NCBI RefSeq assembly: GCF_001426435.1
Contig: NZ_LMER01000001.1
Span: 258,752 to 322,751, forward strand
Reading direction: 5' to 3'
DNA: 64,000 nt
From: Angustibacter sp. Root456
Lineage (GTDB): Bacteria > Actinomycetota > Actinomycetes > Actinomycetales > Angustibacteraceae
The position numbers were made by a program, and so were the translations under genes. Within the stretch, counting starts at the first letter, position 1. Each line of letters starts with the position of its first letter. The notes below the pieces were generated by a model. The model was not told the DNA's origin and made no database searches. It saw only the letters and a list, made by a program, of their open reading frames with translations. Below, piece by piece: positions 53,103-63,027 of the stretch.

Positions 53103-53710
53103 TCGCTCGCGCCGGTGCTCGCACCGGCACTCTCACCGGCGAAGGGCAGGGTGGCGACGACCTCGTAGCGGGGTCGTCGCCGCGGCCCCTCGCCCAGGTG
53201 CGATGCGATCAGGTGCAGCTCGTCGATGGCCCACAACGGGCCGGCGTAGGTGTCGAGGAGCCGCACCCAACGCACCACCGGCATCGGTCGGGACGTGCGC
53301 GCGAGCGTGACGTGCGGGTGGAACCGCGCGCCGTCCGGCGGTGCCCCGGCCCTGCTCGCCGCGGCGCGGACCGAGTCCGACAGCCGGTGCAGCGTGCCGC
53401 CGTGCTCGCCGACGTCGACCCCCGTGAAGAGCACCTTCGCGCGGTCGCTGTGCGGGAAGGCGCCGCCGCCACGCAGAGCGGCCACGAACGCCGTACGTCG
53501 GCGCGCCGCGCGGGCCAGCCGGTCGACGAGGTCGTCGAGGCAGCGGTCGGGCACCTGCGCGAGGAAGGCCAGCGTGACGTGCCACTGCTCGGACGCCGAC
53601 CAGCGCAGGTCGCGATCGGCCGCTCGCCGCGGCTCCAGGAACTCCTCGAGGTCCTCGATCGCCTCCCGCGACGGCGTGAGCGCCACGAACATCCGCTGCC
53701 CGGCCGCCAT
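53099..53710 (-). CDS. thpR: RNA 2',3'-cyclic phosphodiesterase (2H family)
   Basis: A 203-residue 2H phosphoesterase with both H-x-T/S-x motifs: HVTLAFLAQVP and HPHVTLART. MFVALTPSREAIEDLEEFL is the usual opening, and ATG 53710 is preferred over an in-frame GTG at 53728. Gram-positive relatives hydrolyse 2',3'-cyclic phosphates and were once called 2'-5' RNA ligases. Confidence 0.92.
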   Translation of the reverse strand: MAAGQRMFVALTPSREAIEDLEEFLEPRRAADRDLRWSASEQWHVTLAFLAQVPDRCLDDLVDRLARAARRRTAFVAALRGGGAFPHSDRAKVLFTGVDVGEHGGTLHRLSDSVRAAASRAGAPPDGARFHPHVTLARTSRPMPVVRWVRLLDTYAGPLWAIDELHLIASHLGEGPRRRPRYEVVATLPFAGESAGASTGASD

Positions 53711-53847
53711 ACCCCCATGGTGACCCACGCGCCCCGCAAGCCGCAGGAAGCCGCCGGCCGCAGGAATAGGGAATTCTCCTCAGGCGCGCGGGTACCTCAG
53801 ACGATCAGGCTCGACGCACCGAGCCGACCTGCCAGGAGCCACGCAGC

Positions 53848-54186
53848 ATGGTGAACCACTCCGCCACCCGCCCCCGTCATCTCGCCACCGCGACGATCAC
53901 CACCACCCAGACTGTCACCACCACCCAGACCATCACCGTCACGCCGACCACGACCGTGCCCTGCCGTGACCGCGGCGGTGAGCTGTGGTTCGCCGACGAA
54001 CCGGCGGATCTGGAGCTGGCCAAGGCGCTGTGCGGCGGCTGCCCGCTGCGGGCCGGCTGCCTGGCCGGTGCGCTCGAGCGGCGCGAGCCGTGGGGCGTCT
54101 GGGGTGGGGAGCTGTTCGCCCGCGGGGTGGTCGTCGCGCGCAAACGGCCGCGCGGCCGCCCGCGCAAGGACGCCGCCGCAGCCTGA
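53848..54186 (+). CDS. whiB7: WhiB7-type iron-sulfur regulator
   Basis: A 112-residue Wbl protein controlling intrinsic antibiotic resistance in relatives. Four cysteines ligate the cluster: the Cys in VPCRDRGGELWF, then ALCGGCPLRAGC (C-x2-C-x5-C). GVWGGE is the SigA-contact turn, and the C-terminal AT-hook RGRPRK is diagnostic of WhiB7. Residues about 16-38 form a Thr-rich segment (TTTQTVTTTQTITVTPTTT) not typical of the family. AGGAG precedes the ATG. WhiB7 genes are usually preceded by a long attenuating leader; here the gap to thpR is only about 137 bp and no clear attenuator is visible. Confidence 0.93.
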   Translation: MVNHSATRPRHLATATITTTQTVTTTQTITVTPTTTVPCRDRGGELWFADEPADLELAKALCGGCPLRAGCLAGALERREPWGVWGGELFARGVVVARKRPRGRPRKDAAAA

Positions 54187-54216
54187 GTGCGATCCGTCGC
54201 CCACGGTGACCACTTC

Positions 54217-54243
54217 GACCGTGCTGACCGTGCTGACCGTGCT
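54217..54243 (+). repeat. 9-bp tandem repeat downstream of whiB7
   Basis: GACCGTGCT occurs three times in tandem, then degenerates (GACCACGCG). It lies in the 118-bp gap between the convergent whiB7 and recD genes. Confidence 0.8.
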
Positions 54244-54304
54244 GACCACGCGGCTGACCGCTGCGCCCGGCGGCGGCTGCGTCTGGCTGCCGGAGCCCGC
54301 GGTG

Positions 54305-56173
54305 TCAGGGTTCGCGCAACCCGCTGGCCCGGCGCACCGGCCGCTCGACGGCGGCCCGCACAGCCGCCGCGGTGCCGACCACCCGCAAATGGTGCCGGGC
54401 GCGGGTGACCGCGGTGTACAGCAGCTCGCGGGTCAGCAGTGGTGAAGTGGCCGGCGGCAGCAGCACGCTGACCCGGGCGAACTGGCTGCCCTGCCCACGG
54501 TGCACCGTCATGGCGTAGACGGTCTCCACCGCGGGCAGTCGGTGCGGCCGCACGAGCAGGGGGCTGCCAGCGTCACCGAACGCCGCCACCACCGCCTCGC
54601 CGTCAGCCACCACGACGCCGGTGTCGCCGTTGTACAGGCCACTGTCGCGGTCGTTGGCGGTCACCAGCAGGGGTCGGCCGGCGAACCACGGCCCGCGCGC
54701 GGCGTCGGGCCGACCCGACGCGTCGTCGACCCACTCCTGCACCACCGGCGCCCAGTGCGCGACGCCCGCCGCGCCACGCCGGTGCGCCAGCAGCAGCCGG
54801 TGGTCGTCGAGGGCGGTCAAGGCAGCCGCCACGTCACCGCCCCGAGCCGCGTGGACGAGATCGCGCCCGGCGCGCTGGACGTCGGCCCGCAGGCCCGCGA
54901 GCTCGGCGTCGCTGGGCGAGTCGGCAGCGGTCTGCACGAAGTCGATCGCCGCTCCCCCGGCCCGCAGCAGGTCGAGCACGTCGTCGGCGCGCCCCTCGCG
55001 CACTGCCGCCGCGAGCGCACCGATGTCCTCGCCGTGCCGGTGGACCTGCTCGAGCCGCACGACGCCGGCGCGCAGCGCGTCGACCGCGTCCGGTGCCTCC
55101 GGCAGGTCCGCCGCGACCGCGGCGGCGAGCCGCTCGGGCAGCCGGCTGGTGGGCGCGGCACGCGCGACGAGGTCACCGAGCACCGCCCCGGCCTCGACCG
55201 ACGCCAGCTGGTCGGGGTCACCGACCAGCAGGACGCGGGCCTGCGGCCGCACCGCCTCCAGCAGCCGTGCCATGAGCGGCAACGAGACCATCGACGTCTC
55301 GTCCACCACGACCAGGTCGTGCGGCAGGTGATGGCTCGCGTCGTGCCGAAAGCGCGTCGACGACCCCGGCCGCCACCCCAGCAGTCGGTGAACCGTGCTG
55401 GCGCCCACGTCACCCACGAGGCGGCGGTCCGCGTCGTCGAGGCGACCCAGCTCGTGCCGCACCGCCTCCTGCAGCCGCGCGGCCGCCTTGCCGGTAGGCG
55501 CGGCGAGCGCGATGCGCAGCTGGCCGCCGCTCACCGCCTGCAGCGTGGCGAGCACCCGCGCCACCGTGGTGGTCTTGCCCGTGCCGGGGCCACCCGTGAG
55601 CACGGTGAACCGGCTGAGTGCGGTGGCGGCGGCGGCGAGGCGCTGCCGGCTGTCACCCGGCGCCGGGAACAGCCGCTGGAGCACGGTGGCGAGCACGTGC
55701 GGGCTGACCTCGACGTCGTCGGCGGCGAGGCGCGCGTCGACCTGCCGGCGCACCCGCTGCTCGTCCCGCCAGTAGCGGTCGAGGTACAACCGCCCGTCGA
55801 TCAGCCGCGCCGGGCGGTCAGCGGCACCGCCGACACCGGCCGCCACGAGCGGGCTCGCCCGCACGGCCTCGAGCCAGGGCCCCGGGTCGGGCCAGCGCAG
55901 GTCGGCCGGGTCGACCACGACGGTCTCGTCGTCGACGTCGGTCGCGACCAGCGACGCCGCGTCGTCGAGCCGGACGCACACCGAACCCGTGCGGGCGCCG
56001 CGCACCGCCAGCGCCACGGCGAGCACGACGCGCTCGTCGTCCTCACGGGTCAGCCGGGCGAGCCGGGTGGCGACGTGCACATCAGCGCTCGACAGCACAC
56101 CTGCGGCGTTGAACGTCGCCAGCAGCGCGCTCGCGTGCACGGCTCGCCGCGCGTCGAAGGCGTCAGCGGTCAT
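54305..56173 (-). CDS. recD: exodeoxyribonuclease V subunit alpha
   Basis: The fast 5'-3' helicase of RecBCD. The 622-residue protein has Walker A VLTGGPGTGKTTTVARVLA, motif II VVDETSMVSL, motif III LVGDPDQLASVEAG, and the C-terminal MTVHRGQGSQF and YTAVTRARHHLRVVG motifs. ATG 56173 lies 11 nt before the recB stop with GGGGAGG upstream. It is the last gene of the recC-recB-recD operon. Confidence 0.95.
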   Translation of the reverse strand: MTADAFDARRAVHASALLATFNAAGVLSSADVHVATRLARLTREDDERVVLAVALAVRGARTGSVCVRLDDAASLVATDVDDETVVVDPADLRWPDPGPWLEAVRASPLVAAGVGGAADRPARLIDGRLYLDRYWRDEQRVRRQVDARLAADDVEVSPHVLATVLQRLFPAPGDSRQRLAAAATALSRFTVLTGGPGTGKTTTVARVLATLQAVSGGQLRIALAAPTGKAAARLQEAVRHELGRLDDADRRLVGDVGASTVHRLLGWRPGSSTRFRHDASHHLPHDLVVVDETSMVSLPLMARLLEAVRPQARVLLVGDPDQLASVEAGAVLGDLVARAAPTSRLPERLAAAVAADLPEAPDAVDALRAGVVRLEQVHRHGEDIGALAAAVREGRADDVLDLLRAGGAAIDFVQTAADSPSDAELAGLRADVQRAGRDLVHAARGGDVAAALTALDDHRLLLAHRRGAAGVAHWAPVVQEWVDDASGRPDAARGPWFAGRPLLVTANDRDSGLYNGDTGVVVADGEAVVAAFGDAGSPLLVRPHRLPAVETVYAMTVHRGQGSQFARVSVLLPPATSPLLTRELLYTAVTRARHHLRVVGTAAAVRAAVERPVRRASGLREP

Positions 56174-59100
56174 GGTCGCCTCCCCGCCTGTCGATGCCCT
56201 GACGGTCGACACCGTCCAGCAGTGCCGACAGCTCGACCACCGCCGGAGCGGGAGGGCGCCAGGCCAGCACGCCCGCGGGCACGCCGTCGACTCGCGGGGT
56301 GTCGGGTCCGCACATGCCGCGCACGAACAGGTAGAGCCCACCGCCGAGGTGGTGCTGCGGGTCGTAGCCCCGCTGTCGCCAGCGCAGGTACCGGTGCAGG
56401 GCCACGCTGTAGAGCAGCAGCTGCAGCGGGTAGTGGGCGCGCGTCATCGCCTCGACCAGCGCCTGGGGCCGGTAGTGCCAGGTGGTGAGCGGCTCGTCCG
56501 GCGGCGCCAACCGGTTGGTCTTGTAGTCGACGACGAGGTACCGGGGCTCGCCGTCGGCGTCGCGCACGCGCAGCACGGCGTCGAGGCTGCCCGTGAGGTA
56601 GCCGCGCACGCGGCCCGACAGCGCGCCGATCTCGGCCAGGCGGGTCGGGTAGTCGGCGAAGACGTCGTCGGCCGGTAGGTGGTCGGCGAGCACGCGCGCA
56701 ACGGCACCCAAGGTGAAACCGGCGTGGGCCGGCCGGTCGCCACCGGCGAGCGGCAGCTCGAACTCCAGCTCGGCCAGCCGGTCGGCCGGTGCCACGTCGG
56801 CCAGGCACAGGCCTGCGGCCGGTGGGCCCAGCGGGGTGCGCAGCACCGGTTCGAGCGCGCCGGCGAGCCCCGCGAGGTCGACGCCGGGCACTCGGGCGGT
56901 ACCCGCTGCGGCGCAGGCGCGTTCGAGCTCGACGCGCAGGTCGGGCGCGGCGGTGTCGACGTGCTCCAGCACCTCGTGCACCAGCGTGCCGAAAGCGGCG
57001 CCGGCCGGGAAGTCGGCGAGCGCAGGCGTCAGGTGGCCGCACTCCGCCGAGTGCGACCCCGGCGCGGGGTGAGCCGCCGAGGCGCTGACGGCGTGCTCGT
57101 CCTGCGTACCCGTCACCTCTGGCTCGCTCGCCACCGCGGCCTCGGCGGCCTCGACGGCCAGGTCGTGAGCCGCTGCGGTGAGCGCGGTGTACGAGGTGCG
57201 CCGCCAGGTGAGGTCGAGGTGGCGGGTGAAGGCGCCGACAGCCAGCTCACCCCGCTCGACGGCGGCAGGCGACCAGCGCACGGCCTCGGGCAGCGTCTGC
57301 ACCGTCTCGACCGCCACCGTGCCCCCTGATCGGGCCGCCAGGTCGTGCAGGCGGCCAGCGATCGTGTCGTCCGTCGCGGTCGGCACGGACGCTGGCGGCT
57401 GCTGGCCGGGGGCGAAGTCGCCGAGGAGCACGCGGCTGAGCGGGCCGCCGGCCGAGGTGGACGACGGCACGTACCAGGCCACCACCTGCGAGCGCGCGCG
57501 GGTCAGCGCGACGTAGAGCAGCCGCAGGTCCTCGCCCCGCTCCTCGTCGAGGTGCCGCTCGCGGGCCGCGGCGTAGCCCGGGTCGTCCGGGCCGCCGACG
57601 TGGATCGTGCGGCGCCCGTCGTCGTCGTGGTAGCGCAGAGTCTGCGGCGTCCGCGACTCGAAGCGGTCCCAGCCGAAGGGGACGTAGACGACCGGGAACT
57701 CCAGGCCCTTGCTGGCGTGCACCGTGACCACCTGCACGGCCGCCGCGTCGGTCTCGAGCCGGCGCGAGCGGTCTTCCGCGTAGTCCTCGCCGGCCTCGGT
57801 GATGCGCCGGCGCAGCCAGTCGGTGAGCGCCGACACCCCGAGCCGCTCGCGCACGGCAACCACCTGCAGCGCCTGCCCGACGTGCCGCACGTCGGTGAGT
57901 GCCCGCTCGCCGCCGCGCGTGCGCAGCAGCCGCTCGGCGACGCCGCCGGCGGCCACCGACTCGACGAGCGCGGCGACGCCGCCCTCGGTGACGACGCGTG
58001 ACCACGTGCGCACCTGGTCGCTGAGGTCGTCGCGCTCGGCGTCACTCGCCTGCGCCAGCCGCTGGGCGTCCCAGCCGACGAAGGGCGTGAGGGCCAAGGC
58101 CGCGGCGCGCCCGGCGTGCGTCGGCTGCTCCAGCGCCGAGAGCAGCGTCAGCCAGTCCGCGGCGGCCGCAGTGGCGAAGACGCTGGACAGGCCGGACACC
58201 ACGGCCGGCACACCCATCGACGCCAGCTCGTCCCGCACCGCGGTCGCGTCCGCGTTGCGACGCGTCAGCACCGCGACGTCGGCCGGGAGCAACGGGCGCC
58301 AGCCGTCGCCGTCGCGCAGCCGCGTGGACTGCAGCTGGCGGACGATGTCGACGGCGACATCGCGCACCACGAGCTCGCGCGCGGGACCCACCCGCGGCAG
58401 GCCCTTGCCCCGGCTGCCGAGCGCGCCGCGGCTGACCTGACGCAGGCGCAGCGGCGGGCCGCCGTCGAGCCGGCGCCCGGTGTGGGCGGCCTCGACCGGG
58501 CGGACGAGGATCTCGTCGTCGCCCAGCGCCGCACCGCGCAGGAGGTGGTCGAGCCCGCGCAGCAGCGGCTCGTCGCTGCGCCAGCTGCGCCCCAGCGTCG
58601 CCGTGGTGTCAGCCACCCGCCGCGCCGAGAGGTACGCGACGACGTCGCCGCCCCGAAAGGCGTAGATCGCCTGCTTCGGGTCGCCGATCAGCACCAGCGT
58701 GCGGTGAGTGTGGAAGGCCGCGCGCAGGATGTCCCACTGGGCCGGGTCGGTGTCCTGGAACTCGTCGACGAGGACGACGCGGTACCGCGACCGCACGCGC
58801 TCGGCCGCCACCGGCCCGTGGACCGGATGCAGCAGGGCATCGCGCAGCAGGAGCACGAGGTCGTCGTAGTCGTGCACGCGTCGCACGCGCTTGCGGTGCT
58901 CGACCTCGCGCCGGGCCGCGCCGGCGAAGGCCACCCGGTGACCTGGCACGGTGTGCGGGTCGAGCGTCCGCGGCTCGAGCACGGCGAGCGGGTCACTGAC
59001 CGCGTCCCGCGCGGCGCGGCGTGCCTCGGCGGGGGTGAGCGTCGGCTGCGCCGCGGCGGCGTACCGCTGGAGGTAGAGGTCGTCGACCACCTCGTCGACG

Positions 59101-59561
59101 AGGTCGGCGATGTCGGGCACCAGCACGGCCCCGGCGTCGTGGTCGCCGGTGACCCCGAGCGAGGCCAGCATCTGCTGGCAGAACCCGTGGGTCGTGGCGA
59201 TCGTCGCGGCGTCGAACTGCGCCAGCGCGCGGGTGAGCCGGCCCCGGCGGCGATCGAGCTCGGCGTCGTCGACCGCTGCCAGGTGGCGCACGACGTCGTC
59301 CGCGCTCGCGCGGGCACCCGGTGCCCGCAGCAGCCGCTCGGCGCTGACCATCCGCTCGCGCACGCGGTCGCGCAGCTCGGACGTCGCCGCCCGCCCGAAC
59401 GTCACCAGCAGCAGCTGCGACAGCTCGGCCACGCCCTCGGCCACGAAGCGCGTCGCGAGCGCGGCGATCGTGAACGTCTTGCCGGTGCCTGCACTCGCCT
59501 CGAGCACGGTCGTCCCCGACGGCAGCGGGCCGCACACGTCGAACACCTGCGGCGCGCTCAC
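56163..59561 (-). CDS. recB: exodeoxyribonuclease V subunit beta
   Basis: A 1132-residue UvrD-like 3'-5' helicase fused to a RecB nuclease domain. Walker A is LEASAGTGKTFTIAAL near the N-terminus, motif II VLVDEFQDTDPAQW, motif III IGDPKQAIYAFRGGD, and QVVTVHASKGLEFPVVYVPFG and LLYVALTRARSQV are motifs V-VI. The C-terminal nuclease keeps LVHEVLEHVD and YLVVDYKTNRL. GTG 59561 overlaps the recC stop by 4 bp. RecBCD processes double-strand breaks. Confidence 0.95.
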   Translation of the reverse strand: MSAPQVFDVCGPLPSGTTVLEASAGTGKTFTIAALATRFVAEGVAELSQLLLVTFGRAATSELRDRVRERMVSAERLLRAPGARASADDVVRHLAAVDDAELDRRRGRLTRALAQFDAATIATTHGFCQQMLASLGVTGDHDAGAVLVPDIADLVDEVVDDLYLQRYAAAAQPTLTPAEARRAARDAVSDPLAVLEPRTLDPHTVPGHRVAFAGAARREVEHRKRVRRVHDYDDLVLLLRDALLHPVHGPVAAERVRSRYRVVLVDEFQDTDPAQWDILRAAFHTHRTLVLIGDPKQAIYAFRGGDVVAYLSARRVADTTATLGRSWRSDEPLLRGLDHLLRGAALGDDEILVRPVEAAHTGRRLDGGPPLRLRQVSRGALGSRGKGLPRVGPARELVVRDVAVDIVRQLQSTRLRDGDGWRPLLPADVAVLTRRNADATAVRDELASMGVPAVVSGLSSVFATAAAADWLTLLSALEQPTHAGRAAALALTPFVGWDAQRLAQASDAERDDLSDQVRTWSRVVTEGGVAALVESVAAGGVAERLLRTRGGERALTDVRHVGQALQVVAVRERLGVSALTDWLRRRITEAGEDYAEDRSRRLETDAAAVQVVTVHASKGLEFPVVYVPFGWDRFESRTPQTLRYHDDDGRRTIHVGGPDDPGYAAARERHLDEERGEDLRLLYVALTRARSQVVAWYVPSSTSAGGPLSRVLLGDFAPGQQPPASVPTATDDTIAGRLHDLAARSGGTVAVETVQTLPEAVRWSPAAVERGELAVGAFTRHLDLTWRRTSYTALTAAAHDLAVEAAEAAVASEPEVTGTQDEHAVSASAAHPAPGSHSAECGHLTPALADFPAGAAFGTLVHEVLEHVDTAAPDLRVELERACAAAGTARVPGVDLAGLAGALEPVLRTPLGPPAAGLCLADVAPADRLAELEFELPLAGGDRPAHAGFTLGAVARVLADHLPADDVFADYPTRLAEIGALSGRVRGYLTGSLDAVLRVRDADGEPRYLVVDYKTNRLAPPDEPLTTWHYRPQALVEAMTRAHYPLQLLLYSVALHRYLRWRQRGYDPQHHLGGGLYLFVRGMCGPDTPRVDGVPAGVLAWRPPAPAVVELSALLDGVDRQGIDRRGGDHDR

Positions 59562-62500
59562 AGCGAGCCCGTCGTCTCGTGATCGAGCAACGGCTGCCAC
59601 ACCCGCCGGGCCAGGACACCGAGGCGGGTGGTCTCCTGCGGCCACCAGCGCCGCTCGTCGGCCTCCGGCTCGCCGGCCAGGACGTCGAACCGGCAGTCCC
59701 GTCCCCAGCACAGGTCGCGGTACTCGTCGCCGAAGCGCAGCTCGGCGGCCCACTGCTGCTGGGCGGTCTCGGCGGCCTGCACGACCTGGTTGCCGGCGTG
59801 CCGCGCCGCGGCGTAGGCGAACGCCGTGTCGACCGGCAGCGGCAAGGGTGCGCGCTCGGCCCGCTCGCGCAGGCGCACGAGCTCCTCGAGGCGCTGCTCG
59901 GCGACGGCGGGCGGCGGGGCGACGAGCTCGGCCGCCAGAGCCCCGGGGCGCGTGCCCTGCGGTCGTCCGACGGTGAGCGCGCGCCACGGCCGGTCGGGCC
60001 GGCTCACCACCAGAGCCAGCAGCTGCACCCACGCGCGCAGCCGGTGCTTGGGGCCGAGCCGGGAGTAGACGGTGCGCACGAGAAGGTCGCCGTGAACGCC
60101 CGACACGGTGCCGCCGACGGCCAGACCGGACGGCAGCTCAGCCCACACGTCGACCGCGGTGGCCGGCTCGTGCACCCGAGCCAGCGCCGCGCCGGCGATC
60201 GGCGTCACCCGGTCGACCAGGTCGGTGAGCGCTGCGCGCCCCAGCTCGGCCGGCGGGACGTCGCCGCGCCGCCACTCCGCGGCCACCGCTCGGTCGCGGT
60301 CGACCCCGGCCAGGCACGCGGCGAGCAGCCGGTCACCCACCTGCCAGGCATCGAGTGGCCCGAGCTCCAGCGGCACGCGGTCATCGACGTCGTCGACCTC
60401 CCCGGCCAGCGAGACCCCCAGTCGCCGGCGCAGGAACCAGCGCGCCGGGTGCTCGAACGCCTCGACGAGGTCGTCGAGGTCGACGTGCGCCGGTCGGGGC
60501 TGCTTCGGCAGCGGGCGGGTCACCAGCAGCCGGTCATCGAGCCCCTCGTCGCGCTCCCCCCGGCCGGCGAGCGCCGCGCCGTACGAGCGGCGGTCCCAGC
60601 TGAAGGGTCCTGGCCGCTGCAGGGCTCCCGGCGTGAAGTTGCGCTCGTCCACGACCTGGAGCGGGTGGCGCACCAGCACCTGACGGCGCGTGGCGGCGGG
60701 GTCGGCGGCGACCGCTTGCTCCACGGCGTCGAGGAGCTCGCTCACCGGCACCGCGGGCGGCCGCACGGCGCCTGTGCGCTCGTCGGCGCCGGAGTAGACG
60801 ATCACCAAGTGCTCTGCGGCGCTGGCGACGGCGTCGAGGAAGAGCTGGCGGTCCTCGCTGCGCCGGTCGCGCTCCCCCAGGCACGGGTCGCGCAGCAGCA
60901 CGTCGTCGCCGTCCACGCTGGCCGAGCGCGGGAACGCGCCGTCGTCGAGGCCGAGCAGGCACACCACCCGGTGGGGGACGGCTCGCATCGGCTCGAGCGA
61001 GCAGACGGTGAGCGCACCGGTGCGAAAGCCGGCCCGCGTGGGCCGGCCGGCGAGCCCGTCGGCCAGCAGCGCCCGGACGTCGGGCAGCCGCAGCGGTGCG
61101 CCGGCCCGCGCGACGGCCGCCGCCTGCCGGACGTCGGCGAGCACCTGCCGGGCCTGCACGAGCTGCCAGCTGTGGGCGGGTGCGGTGTCGGCGAGCTGGT
61201 CGAGCGCGGTGTCGAGCTGGTCGAGCCACTGCTCGACCGGCGCGCTGCGGTCGAGGCCGCGCAGCACGCCGGAGAGCCGGTCGAGCAGCTCGGCGACGCG
61301 GCCGGCGAGGTCGATGTCGGTGCTGTCGACATCGTCGAGGGGCAGCGCGGAGCCGACGAACCGGGCGTCCTCGTCGGCCATGGCGACGCCGAGCAGGAGC
61401 CGGTCGAGGGCGGTGTCCCAGGTGCCCTGGCGCAGCGCACCGAGCCCGAACCGCGCCCGCCGGGCGGCGTCCTCGCCCCAGTGGACGCCGGCCGCCACCG
61501 ACCACTCGCGCAGGCGGTCGAGCGCGTCGTCGTCGAACCGGAACCGGCGGCGGACGGGCTCGGTGGCCGCCAGGTCGAGCAGCTGCGAGGCGGTGACGCG
61601 GCTATCGGCCAGGTCGAGCAGCGTGCTCACGAGTTCGAGGACGGGGTTGGTGAGGCGCATCGAGCGGTCGGCGAGGCGCACCCGCAGCTGCTGGCCAGGG
61701 TGCAGGTCGCCGGGCACCGGCTGGGCGCCTGCCGACTCCCCGGCCAGGCCGAACGTCGCGGCCAGCAGGGGGGCGAACGCCTCGACGTCCGGACACATCA
61801 CCACCACGTCGCGCGGCTCGAGCGTCGGGTCGTCGGCGAAGAGCCCGACGAGCACCTCGCGCAGCACCTCGACCTGCCGCGCCCGGCCGTGACAGGCGTG
61901 CACCTGCACGCTGTGGTCACCGGGCACGAGCGGCTGGGTGGCGGCAGTGGCGTCGTCGTCGCGCACGCGGCGCTGCAGCGCGCCGAGCACGGTGTCCGGC
62001 CGATGCGGCGCCGGGTGGTGGTGGTCGGACGCCGGCCCGAGCGCCGCCAGCCGCAGCTGCAGCTCGGTGACGTCGCGCGCCATCGACGCCAGCAGCGGCT
62101 GGCGCGCCGGTGAGGTGAGCGCGCGGCGGCGCGGCGACGGCGCGGCGAGCCCGGCCACGGCGCGCCACAGGGCGGGCGAGGGGTGCACCAGCCACAGGTG
62201 CACGTCACGGTGGACGCTCAGCGCCTGCAGGACGGCGAGCTGGTCGGCGGCCAGCCGCGTCGGCCCGAACACCGACAGCCGCGAGGGCAGGTCGAGCACC
62301 GCCGGATCGTCGACCAGCCGCTGCACCGCCAGCGGCAGGCGCTCGGCCGGGCTCGGCACCCCGACGCGCTCGCGCAGGACCCGCCACAGCCTCGGCTGCC
62401 AGGCCAGGTCGCGTGGCACCGGCTGCGCTGCACCATCCACCACCGTGCCGTCGTCGTCGCGGCCCTGCGCCCACGCCTGCACCATCGACGGGCGCTGCCG

Positions 62501-62953
62501 GGCGTACTCGCTGAACAGGCGGGCCAGGTGCCGCACGACGACGAGGCGCCGCCCCTGCCGCAGCTCGTCGTCGCTGCCCGCCCCGAGGTGGCGCCCCAGC
62601 ACGGCGCACCAGGGCTCACCGGCGCACTCGTCGACCACCTGCAGCAACGGCCAGGTCAGCGCCGAGGTGCGCCAGGGGTCGTCGTCCGCCTCCAGGCCGA
62701 CCGCGGCCGCGAGCGCCTCGCGCACGAGCCGGGCGGGCGAGCCGAAAGACACGTTCGCGCACACTCCGGCCTCGCCCGGGGATGGCGCCGCGCCCAGGTG
62801 GTGCGACAGCCGCTGGGCGAGCCAGCGCTCGACGCCCCGGGTGGGCACCGCCACGACGTCCGGTGTGAACGGGTCGTCCGGCGGATCGGCGAGGACGTCC
62901 GCCAGGGCGCCGACGAGCGCGTCCGCGCGCTCGCTGCGGTGCAGGTGCAGCAC
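59558..62953 (-). CDS. recC: exodeoxyribonuclease V subunit gamma
   Basis: A 1131-residue RecC, the subunit that recognises Chi. LHLHRSERADALVGALADVL and VVAVPTRGVERWLAQRLSHHLG open the inactive helicase-like half; VVVMCPDVEAFAPLL and RVVCLLGLDDGAFPRSA are later landmarks. The start is GTG 62953 with GAGGGGG upstream. It is the first gene of the recCBD operon. The Chi sequence for this organism is not predictable from the protein alone. Confidence 0.95.
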   Translation of the reverse strand: MLHLHRSERADALVGALADVLADPPDDPFTPDVVAVPTRGVERWLAQRLSHHLGAAPSPGEAGVCANVSFGSPARLVREALAAAVGLEADDDPWRTSALTWPLLQVVDECAGEPWCAVLGRHLGAGSDDELRQGRRLVVVRHLARLFSEYARQRPSMVQAWAQGRDDDGTVVDGAAQPVPRDLAWQPRLWRVLRERVGVPSPAERLPLAVQRLVDDPAVLDLPSRLSVFGPTRLAADQLAVLQALSVHRDVHLWLVHPSPALWRAVAGLAAPSPRRRALTSPARQPLLASMARDVTELQLRLAALGPASDHHHPAPHRPDTVLGALQRRVRDDDATAATQPLVPGDHSVQVHACHGRARQVEVLREVLVGLFADDPTLEPRDVVVMCPDVEAFAPLLAATFGLAGESAGAQPVPGDLHPGQQLRVRLADRSMRLTNPVLELVSTLLDLADSRVTASQLLDLAATEPVRRRFRFDDDALDRLREWSVAAGVHWGEDAARRARFGLGALRQGTWDTALDRLLLGVAMADEDARFVGSALPLDDVDSTDIDLAGRVAELLDRLSGVLRGLDRSAPVEQWLDQLDTALDQLADTAPAHSWQLVQARQVLADVRQAAAVARAGAPLRLPDVRALLADGLAGRPTRAGFRTGALTVCSLEPMRAVPHRVVCLLGLDDGAFPRSASVDGDDVLLRDPCLGERDRRSEDRQLFLDAVASAAEHLVIVYSGADERTGAVRPPAVPVSELLDAVEQAVAADPAATRRQVLVRHPLQVVDERNFTPGALQRPGPFSWDRRSYGAALAGRGERDEGLDDRLLVTRPLPKQPRPAHVDLDDLVEAFEHPARWFLRRRLGVSLAGEVDDVDDRVPLELGPLDAWQVGDRLLAACLAGVDRDRAVAAEWRRGDVPPAELGRAALTDLVDRVTPIAGAALARVHEPATAVDVWAELPSGLAVGGTVSGVHGDLLVRTVYSRLGPKHRLRAWVQLLALVVSRPDRPWRALTVGRPQGTRPGALAAELVAPPPAVAEQRLEELVRLRERAERAPLPLPVDTAFAYAAARHAGNQVVQAAETAQQQWAAELRFGDEYRDLCWGRDCRFDVLAGEPEADERRWWPQETTRLGVLARRVWQPLLDHETTGSL

Positions 62954-63027
62954 TCGGCCCCCTCGGGTTCGGTCGTCGCGAGGAGCCTATGACGCGACGC
63001 CGACACCGCGGCGAGCAGCCGCGGGCT

